Source of the DNA: an uncultured Collinsella sp.
Lineage (GTDB): Bacteria > Actinomycetota > Coriobacteriia > Coriobacteriales > Coriobacteriaceae
DNA: 64,000 nt
Assembly: GCA_934668345.1 (NCBI GenBank)
Contig: CAKUNE010000003.1
Location: 62,001 to 126,000 of the forward strand
Direction: 5' to 3'
The number at the start of each line of letters is the position of its first letter. The first letter of the stretch is position 1. The notes below the pieces were generated by a model. It worked only from the letters and a program-made list of their open reading frames with translations, did no database searches and had not been told where the DNA came from. A program made the position numbers and the translations under genes. Of this stretch, positions 23,943 through 33,700 are shown piece after piece.

Positions 23943-24338
23943 ATGTCGGAAGCAACTAGGACTCGCACGCATGCGCCCGAGGTTAGGCAGCGCGCCGTCG
24001 AGATCCTCCAAGAGGGGGTCGGTCATCGCGCCCTCGCCGCGGAGCTTGGCATTCCCCAGGCCACGGCTCGTCAGTGGGCCCGCGCGTATGCCGTGGGCGG
24101 TGCCGACGCCGTTCTCAACGCCGGTTCGCATCATCACACCTATTCGTACGAAGTTAAGCTCGCCGTGGTCAAGGACCGCTTGGAAAACGGCTTAACGGTT
24201 CGCGAGGCCATGATCAAGCACAAGATTCCCAGCGAGTCTTCGGTCAAGGCTTGGTGCCGCCAGTATCGCGAGAGCGGTGAGTCCGCGCTGGTTGATAAGC
24301 CGCGCGGTCGCAAGCCGCGCGTTAAAAAGGCGGAATAG
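23943..24338 (+). CDS. Double helix-turn-helix protein (IS3 OrfA-like)
   Basis: 131 residues (134 if GTG 23934 is used). Two homeodomain-like HTH units are visible: HRALAAELGIPQATARQWAR (about 31-50) and LTVREAMIKHKIPSESSVKA further on, with a basic C-terminal tail RGRKPRVKKAE. This is the arrangement of IS3-type OrfA or InsE proteins, but no transposase orfB and no terminal inverted repeats follow. It is probably a stand-alone DNA-binding protein derived from a transposon. It is flanked by an AT-rich leader and a strong terminator. Confidence 0.75.
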   Translation: MSEATRTRTHAPEVRQRAVEILQEGVGHRALAAELGIPQATARQWARAYAVGGADAVLNAGSHHHTYSYEVKLAVVKDRLENGLTVREAMIKHKIPSESSVKAWCRQYRESGESALVDKPRGRKPRVKKAE

Positions 24339-24350
24339 CGAACGGGATGG

Positions 24351-24373
24351 TGCGCCCACAGGGGCGCATTTTT
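24351..24373 (+). terminator. Terminator of the HTH gene
   Basis: TGCGCCC (24351-24357) pairs with GGGCGCA (24362-24368), followed by five T. The 250 bases after it, up to the Ech operon, show no gene and probably hold the operon promoter. Confidence 0.9.
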
Positions 24374-24624
24374 CTTGCCGCGCCAACTTTTTGGACCGTC
24401 GTGAGCCTATCGGGACATCCTCTAAAGTGGTTAATAAACCGCGCGCAGTGGCCCGTGCGCCTGTCGCTGCGATAGGGGGAGTGTCGTCTCTCTGCTCCAA
24501 AGCGGACGTATCCTTACCCCGTACGCCTAAAACTCCCCAGTTGACCGAAAACCCGCCGTCGCTACTCCTCAACTGAGCTATAACGTTAAACAATTGCAGC
24601 GTTTTTGCATGGGGGAGTGATGGT

Positions 24625-27507
24625 ATGACGCTACTGTATTTCCTTACCCTGTTTCCGCTGGTACCGGCGCTGGGCATGCTGCTCGTGCGCGGTGACCGCG
24701 CCCGCGATGCGGTAGGGCTTGTAGGCTCCGGCATTATTATGGCGGTGACAGTTGTAGTCGCCGTCATGTTTTTTGGCACGGGTCCGCAGAGCTTTGAGGT
24801 GGCACCGGGCACCTCGCATGTGCTCTCGATCATCAGTTCCGTCATCGACGTAATTCTGTGCGCCGTCATCCTGTACAACGCGTTCAAATATAGGAACGCG
24901 CTTACCGGTGTGCTCGGCGTGGCGCAGCTGGTGGGTTCGGTTGCCTTCGCTGCCATGACGCTGCCCGCGGCCGAGGTTGTCACCGCCACGCCGCTCTACC
25001 TGGATTACATGAGTGTGATCATGGTGCTTGCCGTCGGCATCGTCGGCAGCCTTATCTGCGTGTACGCCCTGGGCTACATGAAGGACTTCCAGGCCCACGA
25101 CGAGCACGAGGCAGCGCTGCGCGGGCAGGCGGCGTCCGACCGACGCCCGCAGTTTCTGGCGCTTATGTTCCTGTTCCTCTCGGCCATGTTCGTCATCGTG
25201 ACAAGCGACAACCTTGAGTGGCTGTTCTGTGGCTGGGAAATCACCACCGTGTGCTCGTTCCTCATGATTGGCTACACGCGCACGCCCGAGGCCATAAAAA
25301 ACGCTTTCACCCAGATCATCCTCAACATGCTGGGCGGCATCGCGTTTTTGGCCGGACTCATGTACCTGCACGTTAACGGCATGCCGCTGACCATCTCGGG
25401 CATGATCGAGCTTTCCGGCGCCGGAACCGCGCAATCTGCGCTACTGGTGATGCCGGTCATTCTGTTGTCGCTCGCCGCGCTCACCAAGGCCGCACAGATG
25501 CCGTTCCACACTTGGCTGTTGGGTGCCATGGTTGCCCCCACTCCCACGAGCGCCCTGCTGCACTCGTCAACCATGGTCAAAGCCGGCGTGTTCCTGATGG
25601 TCAAGCTGAGCCCGCTCTATGCCATCTATCCCGTGACCGGCTTTATGGTCACGAGTGTGGGTGCCATCACGTTTTTGCTCGCTGCCCTCATGGCCATCTC
25701 GCAGAGCAACGCCAAACGCGTGCTCGCGTACTCCACCATTTCCAACTTGGGCCTTATCAGCGCCTGCCTGGGCGTCGGCGCGCCCGAGGCCGTGTGGGCC
25801 GCGATCTTCCTGATCCTGTTTCACACGGTGGCCAAGTCGCTGCTGTTCCTGTGCGTGGGCACCGCCGAGCATCATATCGGCAGCCGCAATATCGAGGACA
25901 TGGACGGTATGTTCAGCCGCATGCCGCACCTGACGCGCCTGATGATGCTGGGCATCATGGGCATGTTCGTGGCGCCGTTTGGCATGCTCGTGTCCAAGTG
26001 GGGCGCCCTGGTGGCGTTCGCGCAGACCGGCAACGTGCTCATGATCATGGTGCTTGCCTTTGGCTCGGCCGCGACGTTCTTCTTCTGGGGCAAGTGGCTT
26101 GCCAAGCTTTCGGGCGTCGACCCCACGGCTCAAAACGTTGAGGTCAATGTCCATAAGACCGAATGGATGGCCCTCAACACCATCGCCGCGCTGCTGATTC
26201 TGTGCTGCGTGGCGTTCCCGCTCATCTCGAGCGGCCTGGTGTCGCCTTACTTGGCCATGGTGTTTGGCCGCGTGCCGTACGTTATTGGCAAGGACTCCAT
26301 GTATCTGATGGTGGTTATCGTGGCGTTTATCGCCGTGGTGCTGCTGACTTCATTCCGCGTGAGCAACAAACCGCACGTAAACGTATATCTTTCGGGTGTG
26401 GGAACCGACAAATATCGCCATTTCCGCGGCTCGATGGGACGCGAGGTAAAGGCCGAAAAGCGCAATTGGTACTCGGAGGACGCCCTTGGCGAGAAGCGTA
26501 TTGGCCCCGCGGGTAGCGTCGTGTGCTGCAGCATTATCTTGTTTGCGCTGCTGTGTTGCGCGTGGATTGGGCCCGAGCGGCTTGCCATGAGCGCGCCCTC
26601 GGTGTTGCGCGGCAAGTATTTTGAAGGTTCGGGTGTCGTGGGCATCTTTATTGGTACCGTGGCGTTTGCCCTGCTGGCGCCGCTTGTGGGCGGCCTGATC
26701 GACGGTCTTGACCGTAAGCTTTCGGCCCGCATGCAGGGCCGCGTGGGCCCGCGCCTGCTGCAGCCCTTCTACGACGTTGCCAAGCTGCTGCGCAAGGCCC
26801 CCGCCAGCGTAAACACCATGGACGATACCTATATGGCGTGCGCGCTCATCTTTACCGTCGTGGGCGGCGGCATCTTTGTGTCGGGCTCCAACACGCTGCT
26901 GTGCGCTTTTATGGTGACGCTCGCCGCGATCTTTGTGGTGCTGGCGTCCGCCTCGACGCAAAGCCCGTTTGCCCAGGTCGGCGCCGACCGCGAGCTGCTG
27001 CAGGTTATGAGTTACGAGCCCGCCGTTTTGCTGATGAGTGTTGGCCTGTATCTCGCCACCGACAGCTTCGATTCCATCGCCGTGACGGGGCAGTCGGCCC
27101 CCATCATCGTGTACAGCGCGCCCATTTTCCTCGCACTGCTCGCGGTGCTTACCATCAAGCTACGCAAGTCGCCGTTCGACCTTTCGTACTCGCATCACGC
27201 GCATCAGGAGATTGTCCAGGGCGTCGCCACCGAGATGAGCGGCGGCACGCTGGCCAAGATGACCCTTATGCACTGGTGCGAGACCGTGCTGTTTTTGATG
27301 TGGGTGGGCATGTTCTTTGTTTGGGACAACCCGGTGAGCTGGGTCGTAGCCCTGGTCGTGATGGCCGCGACGTATTTTGTCGAGGTGCTGATCGACAACA
27401 CCTTCGCACGCAGCACCTGGCGCAGCTGCTTTAAGCTCGGATGGGGCGTGGCGCTGGTGTTTGGCCTGCTCAACCTTATGCCCATCCTCGTCGACGTATT
27501 TATTTAG
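24625..27507 (+). CDS. Ech-type hydrogenase membrane subunit, fused EchA-EchB
   Basis: 960 residues joining two normally separate subunits. Residues 1 to about 640 are an antiporter-like proton-conducting chain (NuoL/HyfB/EchA type) with many helices, including the motif region PFHTWLLGAMVAPTPTSALL. Residues about 670-960 are a NuoH/HycD/EchB-like protein (RVGPRLLQPFYDVAKLL, and SPFDLSYSHHAHQEIVQG facing the iron-sulfur subunits). There is no stop or frameshift at the join. It anchors the hydrogenase and couples electron flow to ion translocation. First gene of the five-gene hydrogenase operon. Confidence 0.92.
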   Translation: MTLLYFLTLFPLVPALGMLLVRGDRARDAVGLVGSGIIMAVTVVVAVMFFGTGPQSFEVAPGTSHVLSIISSVIDVILCAVILYNAFKYRNALTGVLGVAQLVGSVAFAAMTLPAAEVVTATPLYLDYMSVIMVLAVGIVGSLICVYALGYMKDFQAHDEHEAALRGQAASDRRPQFLALMFLFLSAMFVIVTSDNLEWLFCGWEITTVCSFLMIGYTRTPEAIKNAFTQIILNMLGGIAFLAGLMYLHVNGMPLTISGMIELSGAGTAQSALLVMPVILLSLAALTKAAQMPFHTWLLGAMVAPTPTSALLHSSTMVKAGVFLMVKLSPLYAIYPVTGFMVTSVGAITFLLAALMAISQSNAKRVLAYSTISNLGLISACLGVGAPEAVWAAIFLILFHTVAKSLLFLCVGTAEHHIGSRNIEDMDGMFSRMPHLTRLMMLGIMGMFVAPFGMLVSKWGALVAFAQTGNVLMIMVLAFGSAATFFFWGKWLAKLSGVDPTAQNVEVNVHKTEWMALNTIAALLILCCVAFPLISSGLVSPYLAMVFGRVPYVIGKDSMYLMVVIVAFIAVVLLTSFRVSNKPHVNVYLSGVGTDKYRHFRGSMGREVKAEKRNWYSEDALGEKRIGPAGSVVCCSIILFALLCCAWIGPERLAMSAPSVLRGKYFEGSGVVGIFIGTVAFALLAPLVGGLIDGLDRKLSARMQGRVGPRLLQPFYDVAKLLRKAPASVNTMDDTYMACALIFTVVGGGIFVSGSNTLLCAFMVTLAAIFVVLASASTQSPFAQVGADRELLQVMSYEPAVLLMSVGLYLATDSFDSIAVTGQSAPIIVYSAPIFLALLAVLTIKLRKSPFDLSYSHHAHQEIVQGVATEMSGGTLAKMTLMHWCETVLFLMWVGMFFVWDNPVSWVVALVVMAATYFVEVLIDNTFARSTWRSCFKLGWGVALVFGLLNLMPILVDVFI

Positions 27508-27519
27508 GAGGCGGCATCC

Positions 27520-28113
27520 ATGGATCATAAAATGTCGCGCTCGCCGTGGGTTATTCATTACGACGGCTCGAGCTGCAACGGATGCGATATCGAGGTGCTG
27601 GCCTCGCTTACGCCGCTGTTCGATGCAGAGCGCTTTGGCGTGGTCAACACCGGCAACCCCAAGCATGCGGACATCTTTTTGGTGACGGGCTCGGTCAATG
27701 CCCAGAACCTGCCCGTCGTGCGCCAGATCTACAACCAGATGCTCGAGCCCAAGTGCGTGGTGGCCTGCGGCATCTGCGCGTGTTCGGGCGGCGTATTCCG
27801 CGATGCCTATAACGTGATCGGCGGCGTGGACCGCGCGATCCCCGTGGACGTGTACGCGCCCGGGTGCGCCATTCGCCCCGAGACCGTGATCGATGCCATC
27901 GTGGAGGCGTGCGGCATCCTGGACCAGAAGGAGGCCGTGATGCGCGCCGGCGGCGATCCGCTTACCGTGGGCGGTGCCGCTACCTGGGACGGTGGCGTTG
28001 AGCTGGGCGAGGACGGGTTTGTGGCCGCGGCGGAGGCCGGCGACGCGCCCGCCGCTGGCGACGCACCTGCTGGGACGCCCTCCGCGTCCGTCGCTGCGAA
28101 GGAGGCCGAGTAA
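27520..28113 (+). CDS. echC: Ech-type hydrogenase small (electron-transfer) subunit
   Basis: A NuoB-like protein of 197 residues binding the proximal 4Fe-4S cluster. Cysteine ligands are visible as SSCNGCDIE (C19, C22), CGICAC (C87) and PGC (C117), the Ech/Hyc pattern. ATG 27520 has AGGAGG upstream. The C-terminal 45 residues are an Ala/Gly/Pro-rich extension not needed for the fold. The next gene begins inside its stop codon. Confidence 0.93.
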   Translation: MDHKMSRSPWVIHYDGSSCNGCDIEVLASLTPLFDAERFGVVNTGNPKHADIFLVTGSVNAQNLPVVRQIYNQMLEPKCVVACGICACSGGVFRDAYNVIGGVDRAIPVDVYAPGCAIRPETVIDAIVEACGILDQKEAVMRAGGDPLTVGGAATWDGGVELGEDGFVAAAEAGDAPAAGDAPAGTPSASVAAKEAE

Positions 28114-28829
28114 TGCAAAAGGCTATCTATACCACCGTTGGGATCGACGAGCTCTTGTCGCATGTCCAGGCGCTCAAGGGCGTCGGCGCGCGCTTTGTGC
28201 AGATGCACGCCGAGCGCAACGTCGACGACGGTTCGTATCGCTTGGTCTATACGTTTATCAACGTTCATGCTGCTCAGGAGCATATTGCGCAGGACGGCAG
28301 CTATGCAATCGAGAACCTGGTGGTTGAGGGCATCGACCAGTACCAGGAGATTCCGTCCATCAGCTCGTATTACCCCGCGGTGTTCCCGTTTGAAAATGAA
28401 GCGCACGATCTGTTTGGCCTTGCCATCACCGACATGCAGATCGACTTTAAGGGCTTTTTCTACCAGGTCTCGACTGCCGAGCCCATGAGCGTTATCACGC
28501 CCGAGGTGAAGGCTGCGCGCGAGAAGGCCATGAAGGTCCGCGCGGCTGCCGAGGCCAAGGCGCGCAGGGCCGCGGCCGAGAAGGCCGCCGCTGCCACGGC
28601 CGCTGCGGGGGAGGGCGTTGCGGGCGCCGGCGATGCCGCGGGCGCCGCTGCTCAGCCCGCTGCGGCTGCCGGCTCCGATGCTCAGCACGATGAGGCCGCT
28701 GCGAAGGCCGCGCTCAAGGCCGCCGAGATGGAGGCAAAGCTCGCCGCCATGGATCCCGAGAAAGCGGCCAAGGTCCGCGCGGCGCTTGCCGCCAAGGCCG
28801 CCCGCGACAAGCAGAAAGAGGAGGCGTAA
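28113..28829 (+). CDS. echD: Ech-type hydrogenase NuoC-like subunit with Ala-rich tail
   Basis: 238 residues. The first 130 match the 30-kDa NuoC/EchD domain, with ISSYYPAVFPFENEAHDLFG as its signature. Residues about 135-238 form an Ala/Glu/Lys-rich, probably helical or coiled extension that the family usually lacks. ATG overlaps the echC stop by one base. It helps bind the large subunit; it has no cofactor itself. Confidence 0.88.
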   Translation: MQKAIYTTVGIDELLSHVQALKGVGARFVQMHAERNVDDGSYRLVYTFINVHAAQEHIAQDGSYAIENLVVEGIDQYQEIPSISSYYPAVFPFENEAHDLFGLAITDMQIDFKGFFYQVSTAEPMSVITPEVKAAREKAMKVRAAAEAKARRAAAEKAAAATAAAGEGVAGAGDAAGAAAQPAAAAGSDAQHDEAAAKAALKAAEMEAKLAAMDPEKAAKVRAALAAKAARDKQKEEA

Positions 28830-28834
28830 GGTCC

Positions 28835-29923
28835 ATGGCACATCGCTCCGTTATTCCGTTTGGCCCGCAGCACCCGGTGCTGCCCGAGCCGCTTCATCTA
28901 GACCTGGTGATCGAGGACGACCGCGTCATCGAGGCAATTCCGCAGATCGGCTTTGTGCACCGCGGACTCGAGAAGCTCACCGAAAAGCGCGACATGCATC
29001 AGTTTGGCTACATCGCCGAGCGCATCTGCGGCATTTGCGCCGTGGGCCACAGCTGCGGCTATGCCAGCGCCTGCGAGCGCATGCTCGACATCGAGGTGCC
29101 CGGCCGCGTGCAGTATATTCGCACCATTCTGCACGAGCTTTCGCGCATCCACTCGCATCTGCTGTGGCTGGGCCTGCTCGCCGACGCCTTTGGTTTTGAG
29201 GCGCTGTTCTATCGGTCGTGGACCCTGCGCGAGCAGATTCTCAAGATCTTTGAGAGCACGTGCGGCGGGCGCGTGATTCTGTCGATTAACGAGATCGGCG
29301 GCCTTAAGCACGATATCGAGGACTCCGAGCTGGCGGGCATTGTCCAGACACTCGATGCCATGCGTCCCGACTACGAGGCCCTGGTGCATACGTTTTTGGA
29401 CGACGACAGCTGCGGCGAGCGTCTGCATGGCGTGGGCGTGATCAGCAAGAAGGACGCGCTGGAGCTTTCGATGGTCGGCCCGTTTGGGCGCGCCTCGGGC
29501 GTGGACTATGACGTGCGCATGTTTGGCGACGGCGCCTATGCGGATCTGGCTGCGTTTGAGCCCGTCGTTGCTGCCGATGGTGATTGCTATGCCCGCTGCC
29601 AGGTGCGCTGTGCCGAGGTCACGCAGGCCATGGACATCATTAAGGAGCTTGTGGGCAAGATTCCGCACGACGGGATCGGCGGGCGCACCAAGCTCGCGCC
29701 GGCCGACGGCGCGCGTGGCGAGGTTGTGATTGAGCAGCCGCGCGGCGAGGCGTACTACTATGTACGCGGCAACGGCACCAAGAACCTGGACCGTTTCCGC
29801 GTGCGTACGCCGACGTCGCAAAACCTGGCGGGTCTGACGCATGCGCTGCAGGGCGTGCTCATTGCCAACGTGCCCATGATTATCCTGACCATCGACCCCT
29901 GCATTAGCTGCACGGAAAGGTAG
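28835..29923 (+). CDS. echE: Ech-type [NiFe] hydrogenase large subunit
   Basis: 362 residues homologous to NuoD, but with all four nickel ligands. N-terminal RICGICAVGH gives C65 and C68 with H72. C-terminal DPCISCTER gives C356 and C359. Presence of both CxxC pairs distinguishes a true group 4 hydrogenase from complex I. The C-terminus ends 3 residues after the last Cys, so no cleavable extension is present, as in several Ech enzymes. Oxidises or produces H2 with ferredoxin as partner. No hyp maturation genes are in the window. Confidence 0.95.
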   Translation: MAHRSVIPFGPQHPVLPEPLHLDLVIEDDRVIEAIPQIGFVHRGLEKLTEKRDMHQFGYIAERICGICAVGHSCGYASACERMLDIEVPGRVQYIRTILHELSRIHSHLLWLGLLADAFGFEALFYRSWTLREQILKIFESTCGGRVILSINEIGGLKHDIEDSELAGIVQTLDAMRPDYEALVHTFLDDDSCGERLHGVGVISKKDALELSMVGPFGRASGVDYDVRMFGDGAYADLAAFEPVVAADGDCYARCQVRCAEVTQAMDIIKELVGKIPHDGIGGRTKLAPADGARGEVVIEQPRGEAYYYVRGNGTKNLDRFRVRTPTSQNLAGLTHALQGVLIANVPMIILTIDPCISCTER

Positions 29924-29930
29924 GCGCGGC

Positions 29931-30272
29931 ATGAGTTTGCTGACATTTGCCAAGACGGCCTTGGGCTCTATGGTTAAGCGGCCGGTAACGGTGTGCTATC
30001 CGCAGGAGAAGCTCGCGGCACCCGAGCGCCTGCGCGGGCATATCGTCAACGACATGGACGTGTGCATCTGCTGCGGCATGTGCGCGCGCCGCTGCCCGGC
30101 GGGCGCGCTCGCGGTCGATCGCAAGGGAGGAACGTGGTCGATTGACCCGTATGCCTGCGTGGTATGCGGCGAGTGCATCGAGAACTGCCCCAAACACTGC
30201 CTGACTATGGACACCGCCCGCACTCCAGTCGCGGCGGACAAGACTCCCACGGTAGAAACCAAGCCGGAGTAG
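29931..30272 (+). CDS. echF: Ech-type hydrogenase ferredoxin-like subunit
   Basis: 113 residues with two 4Fe-4S motifs, CICCGMCARRCP and CVVCGECIENCP, as in NuoI/EchF. It passes electrons between soluble ferredoxin and the small subunit. Last gene of the operon; the C-terminal 20 residues are a Thr/Lys-rich tail. A strong hairpin follows 9 bases after the stop. Confidence 0.93.
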   Translation: MSLLTFAKTALGSMVKRPVTVCYPQEKLAAPERLRGHIVNDMDVCICCGMCARRCPAGALAVDRKGGTWSIDPYACVVCGECIENCPKHCLTMDTARTPVAADKTPTVETKPE

Positions 30273-30281
30273 CGTTGGGAT

Positions 30282-30314
30282 GGGGCCGGTGGGGCAAAAT
30301 GCCCCGCCGGCCCC
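30282..30314. terminator. Hairpin after the Ech operon
   Basis: GGGGCCGG-T-GGGGC (30282-30295) pairs with GCCCC-G-CCGGCCCC (30301-30314). The stem is very stable but has no T tract, so it may protect the 3' end rather than terminate by itself. Confidence 0.6.
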
Positions 30315-30345
30315 GCGCGCTCGCGCGCGGTTGTGCCGCCGCTAA

Positions 30346-30499
30346 CAAAACTATGCCGGATTACTACGATAAATCGCCTGCCCCCAACCACGCCGCATTT
30401 GGCAAAATCAAAACCGCAGGTAGACGGCTTGCAGTTTTGCGAAAAAGTCACGCGTGGTCGGGGATCTCATTTTTATCGTAGTAAACCGGCATAGTTTTG
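30346..30499. repeat. Three-tier nested palindrome, type II copy 1
   Basis: Outer arms CAAAACTATGCCGG then ATTACTACGATAAAT pair with the complement ending in CATAGTTTTG. The middle tier pairs CCCCCAACCACG with CGTGGTCGGGG. The inner segment has AAAACCGCAGGTAGACGG. The element lies between the Ech operon and the giant adhesin gene. Confidence 0.9.
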
Positions 30500-30527
30500 A
30501 AATGTCACCATATCCGTAACAGCCCTT

Positions 30528-30563
30528 GATCTCCCGTGGACGGAGGAAAGCGGATCATTTTTG
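30528..30563 (+). repeat. Conserved box next to palindrome
   Basis: GATCTCCCGTGGACGGAGG followed by AAAGCGGATCATTTTTG. The same box as at 14.2 and 38.5-38.7 kb, here 28 bases after a type II element. Confidence 0.8.
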
Positions 30564-30606
30564 CCTGATGGCTCCGAGTCGCACCCGTTTTCCTGCGAAA
30601 ACGCCG

Positions 30607-30720
30607 TGTCTCAACTTTGGTGAGACATTTGTCTCACGCCCAAAACAGAATCTGGAACATGTGTCACCTGCCCAAATTGTGTCTCATTTCATAACTTTAG
30701 GCTGTTGCAAGGTCTGAGAC
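30607..30720. promoter_or_regulatory. Cluster of GTCTCA/TGAGAC sites before the adhesin gene
   Basis: Five GTCTCA or TGAGAC hexamers occur in about 115 bases directly upstream of the adhesin. Two of them form the dyad GTGAGACA-TT-TGTCTCAC (30620-30637). This could be an operator region for the surface protein or a repeat remnant. The adhesin promoter should lie here, but no clear -35/-10 pair is seen. Confidence 0.4.
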
Positions 30721-30738
30721 CGCGAGAAGGGAGACGCG

Positions 30739-33700
30739 ATGAGTAAGTACACGAGGGGTCTCTTGGCGGTGATACTGGCCGTAGTGCTGGTATTGCCAGC
30801 CGCAGCATTCGCCATGCTGCCCGAGGCCAACGCCAGGTCCAGCACAGGAATGGACGGGCCGACAGTGAGCGGACCGACGGTCGTCGACCCCGACACCAGC
30901 GGACGCTGGGAAAAATGGGCGGCCGGCCACGGCGGCAATAAGGTGACGACTCAAAACGTCGGCCGAATCTGGACCGACAAGACGGTTGAGGCAACCGGAG
31001 AAAACGAAGAGTCGGATTTCTTGACTACGCTTTCGGCTATGTCTTCGACATCCAATTCAATCGTGACGGTTACCACGCCGCTTGACATCGTGATGGTGCT
31101 GGATGCCTCTGGCTCGATGAATGATCCTATGGGCAGAGGCGACAAGACCGAGCGTATCGAAGCGCTGAAGAACGCTGCGAACAGCTTTATTGATACCATC
31201 GCCAAGCAAAACGAGGGTATCGAGGGCGTGGATAGGCAGCATAAGGTTGCCATTGTTAAGTTTGCGGGTAATGAGACCGATAAGGTTGGAAACGACACGT
31301 ATCGCTCCGGCGGCCATAGCTACAACTACTCGCAGACAATGCAAGGGTTGACGGCGTGCACGGTTGGCGGCGCAAAGAGTCTTAAGGAAACGATCGATTC
31401 CATTAGACCTGCTGGCGCTACGCGTGCCGATTATGGTATGAAACAAGCCGAGAAAAACATCAAAACTTCTGGCCGTGCGGACGCCAAGAAGATTGTTGTG
31501 TTCTTTACCGACGACACGCCAACGAGTTTTAGCGACTTTGATTCTAAGGTTGCCAACGATGCCGTGACGGCTGCCAAGAACATGAAGGACGGCAAGGCCA
31601 CCGTTTATACCATCGGTATCTTTAGCGGAGCGAATCCCAGTGCAGACATTCAAGATTTAGGAACAGACGAAGCGAATAAAGCGAACAAGTTCATGCAGGC
31701 CGTGTCGAGCAACTATCCCAATGCTACGGCATGGGATGCTCACGGTGCGCGCGCGGAGAACTCCGACTTCTACAAGTCGGCGACCAATGCCGACGAGCTC
31801 AAGAAGGTCTTCGACGACATTTCTAAGGCCATTACGTCGGAGCCGCCCCATCCAACCAAAATTGATAAGGGCTACGACGCGACCAAGTCCGGCTATATTA
31901 CGTTTACCGATGAGCTGGGCGACTTTATGCAGGTCGACGGTTTTATATACAACGGCACGACGTTTGACAAGCCGACAAAGACCGAGGACAACGTCGACAC
32001 CTACACGTTTACGGGTGATGCCGCGAACCTGGTCATCACCGTTCAGCATGCCAAAGAGGACGAGCCCCAGACCGGCGATATCGTAACGGTCAAGATTCCT
32101 GCGTCGTTGATTCCGCAGAGCCACTTTAAGAACGAAGACGGCAAGCTTTCGGTCGACAACGCTAAGCCCATCCAGGTGAAGTACGCCTCGAGCGTGAAGA
32201 AGGTTGCACTCGACAACCTGTTTACGCCCGAGAAGGTAACGGGGCTTAAGGATTACATCGAGCGTAATAGGACCGTTGACGAAAACCGCGCCAAGACCGT
32301 TAACTTCTACGCGAACAAGTGGGCTGCCGGCGCTCTGGGTAATACGGTTGCGACCTTTGAGCCCGCCGACACCAACCGCTACTACTACTTCCAGAAGCAG
32401 ACGCCTATTTTCACGGATGAGGGCTGCACGACGCCGGCGACGGGCTCCCTGGCTGATAACGCCACCTATTACTATAAGGATGAGTTCGAGGAGCAGGGCG
32501 AAAACGACGAGGCCAAGCCCGCCACCGCCGTCATCGAATTTATCGGCGGCGACGCCGCGAAGTTCGACGGCGCTATTGTTCCCGATGAGAACGGTAACTT
32601 GGTGTTTACTGTGGGAACCGCACGCCTGGCCTTTATCGATGAGCTCCACACCACCAAGGAGAGCGTGGGCGGCAACAAGACCGGCACCGCGACCGACGTT
32701 CTCAACCCCAAGTGGAATAACACGTCCGCCAGGGCGACCGCGACGCATGTTAATTCCTACCTGGGCAACAACGGCAAGATCAGCTATAAGTACGACATGA
32801 CGCCGACGACGGTGGACACCAAGGCCGACTTCGGCCTGACCAAGGTGCTCGAGGGCCGCGCCTGGACGAAAGAGGACGCGTTTGAGTTTGAGCTGACGTC
32901 CGAGAACAACGCCCCGATGCCCGAGTCCGCGACTGAGCCCGTGACTGTGTCCGTGACCAATGACGATCCGAATGAGGTCAAGGCGGCCATTAACTTCGGC
33001 ACGATCGAATACAAGGCACCTGGCACGTATGTCTACAAGGTCAGCGAGAAGAACGCTGGGACCACGGTTGACGGCGTTGCCTACAGCAAGAACGTCGCGA
33101 AGATCACCGTGACGGTGACGCCCAACAAGAAGGGCGAGCTGAGCGCTGACGTGCAGGTGGCCTGGAGTGAAGCAGGCGAGACCGAGTTCAAGAACGTTTA
33201 CACTGCGAAGCCTGTTGAGTCCAGCGTTACCGACAAGATTGACGTGACCAAGTCCCTGACCGGGCGCGACTTGGCGGCCGGCGAGTTCAGCTTCGAGCTG
33301 CGCGAGCTCAAGGGCGAGGATTCTAAGCTTATCGAGACCGTTACAAACGACGCCAGTGGCAAGGTGAAGTTCAAGGCCATCAAGTACACTGAGATCGGTC
33401 AGCACACCTACAAGCTGCACGAGGTCAAGGGTAACGCCGGTGGTATTGCCTACGACGAAACGGTCTACACCATCGTGACGACCATCAGCGATAACGGCAA
33501 GGGTCAGCTGGTGGCAACGCACGAGCTGAAGGACGCCAAGGACGCCAAGGACGCCAAGAGCATCGAGTTCAAGAACGCCTACACCACGAATGCTGCCGAG
33601 GCATCGCTTGTGGGCATCAAGAATCTGCAGGTCGCCGATGGTCTGACCCCGGCCGACATCACCGGCAAGTTTACCTTTACCGTGACCGGCGAAGAGGACG

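Noticed and set aside
23943..24338. Complete IS3 insertion sequence
   Set aside because: No orfB, no terminal inverted repeats and no target duplication are seen around the gene.
24625..30272. NADH dehydrogenase (complex I) operon
   Set aside because: The large subunit has both CxxC nickel-binding pairs, and NuoE/F/G and most Nuo membrane subunits are absent, so this is a group 4 hydrogenase.
30528..30563. Ribosome-binding site for a small gene at the GGACGGAGG box
   Set aside because: None of the five copies is followed by a start codon at proper spacing with a conserved reading frame.
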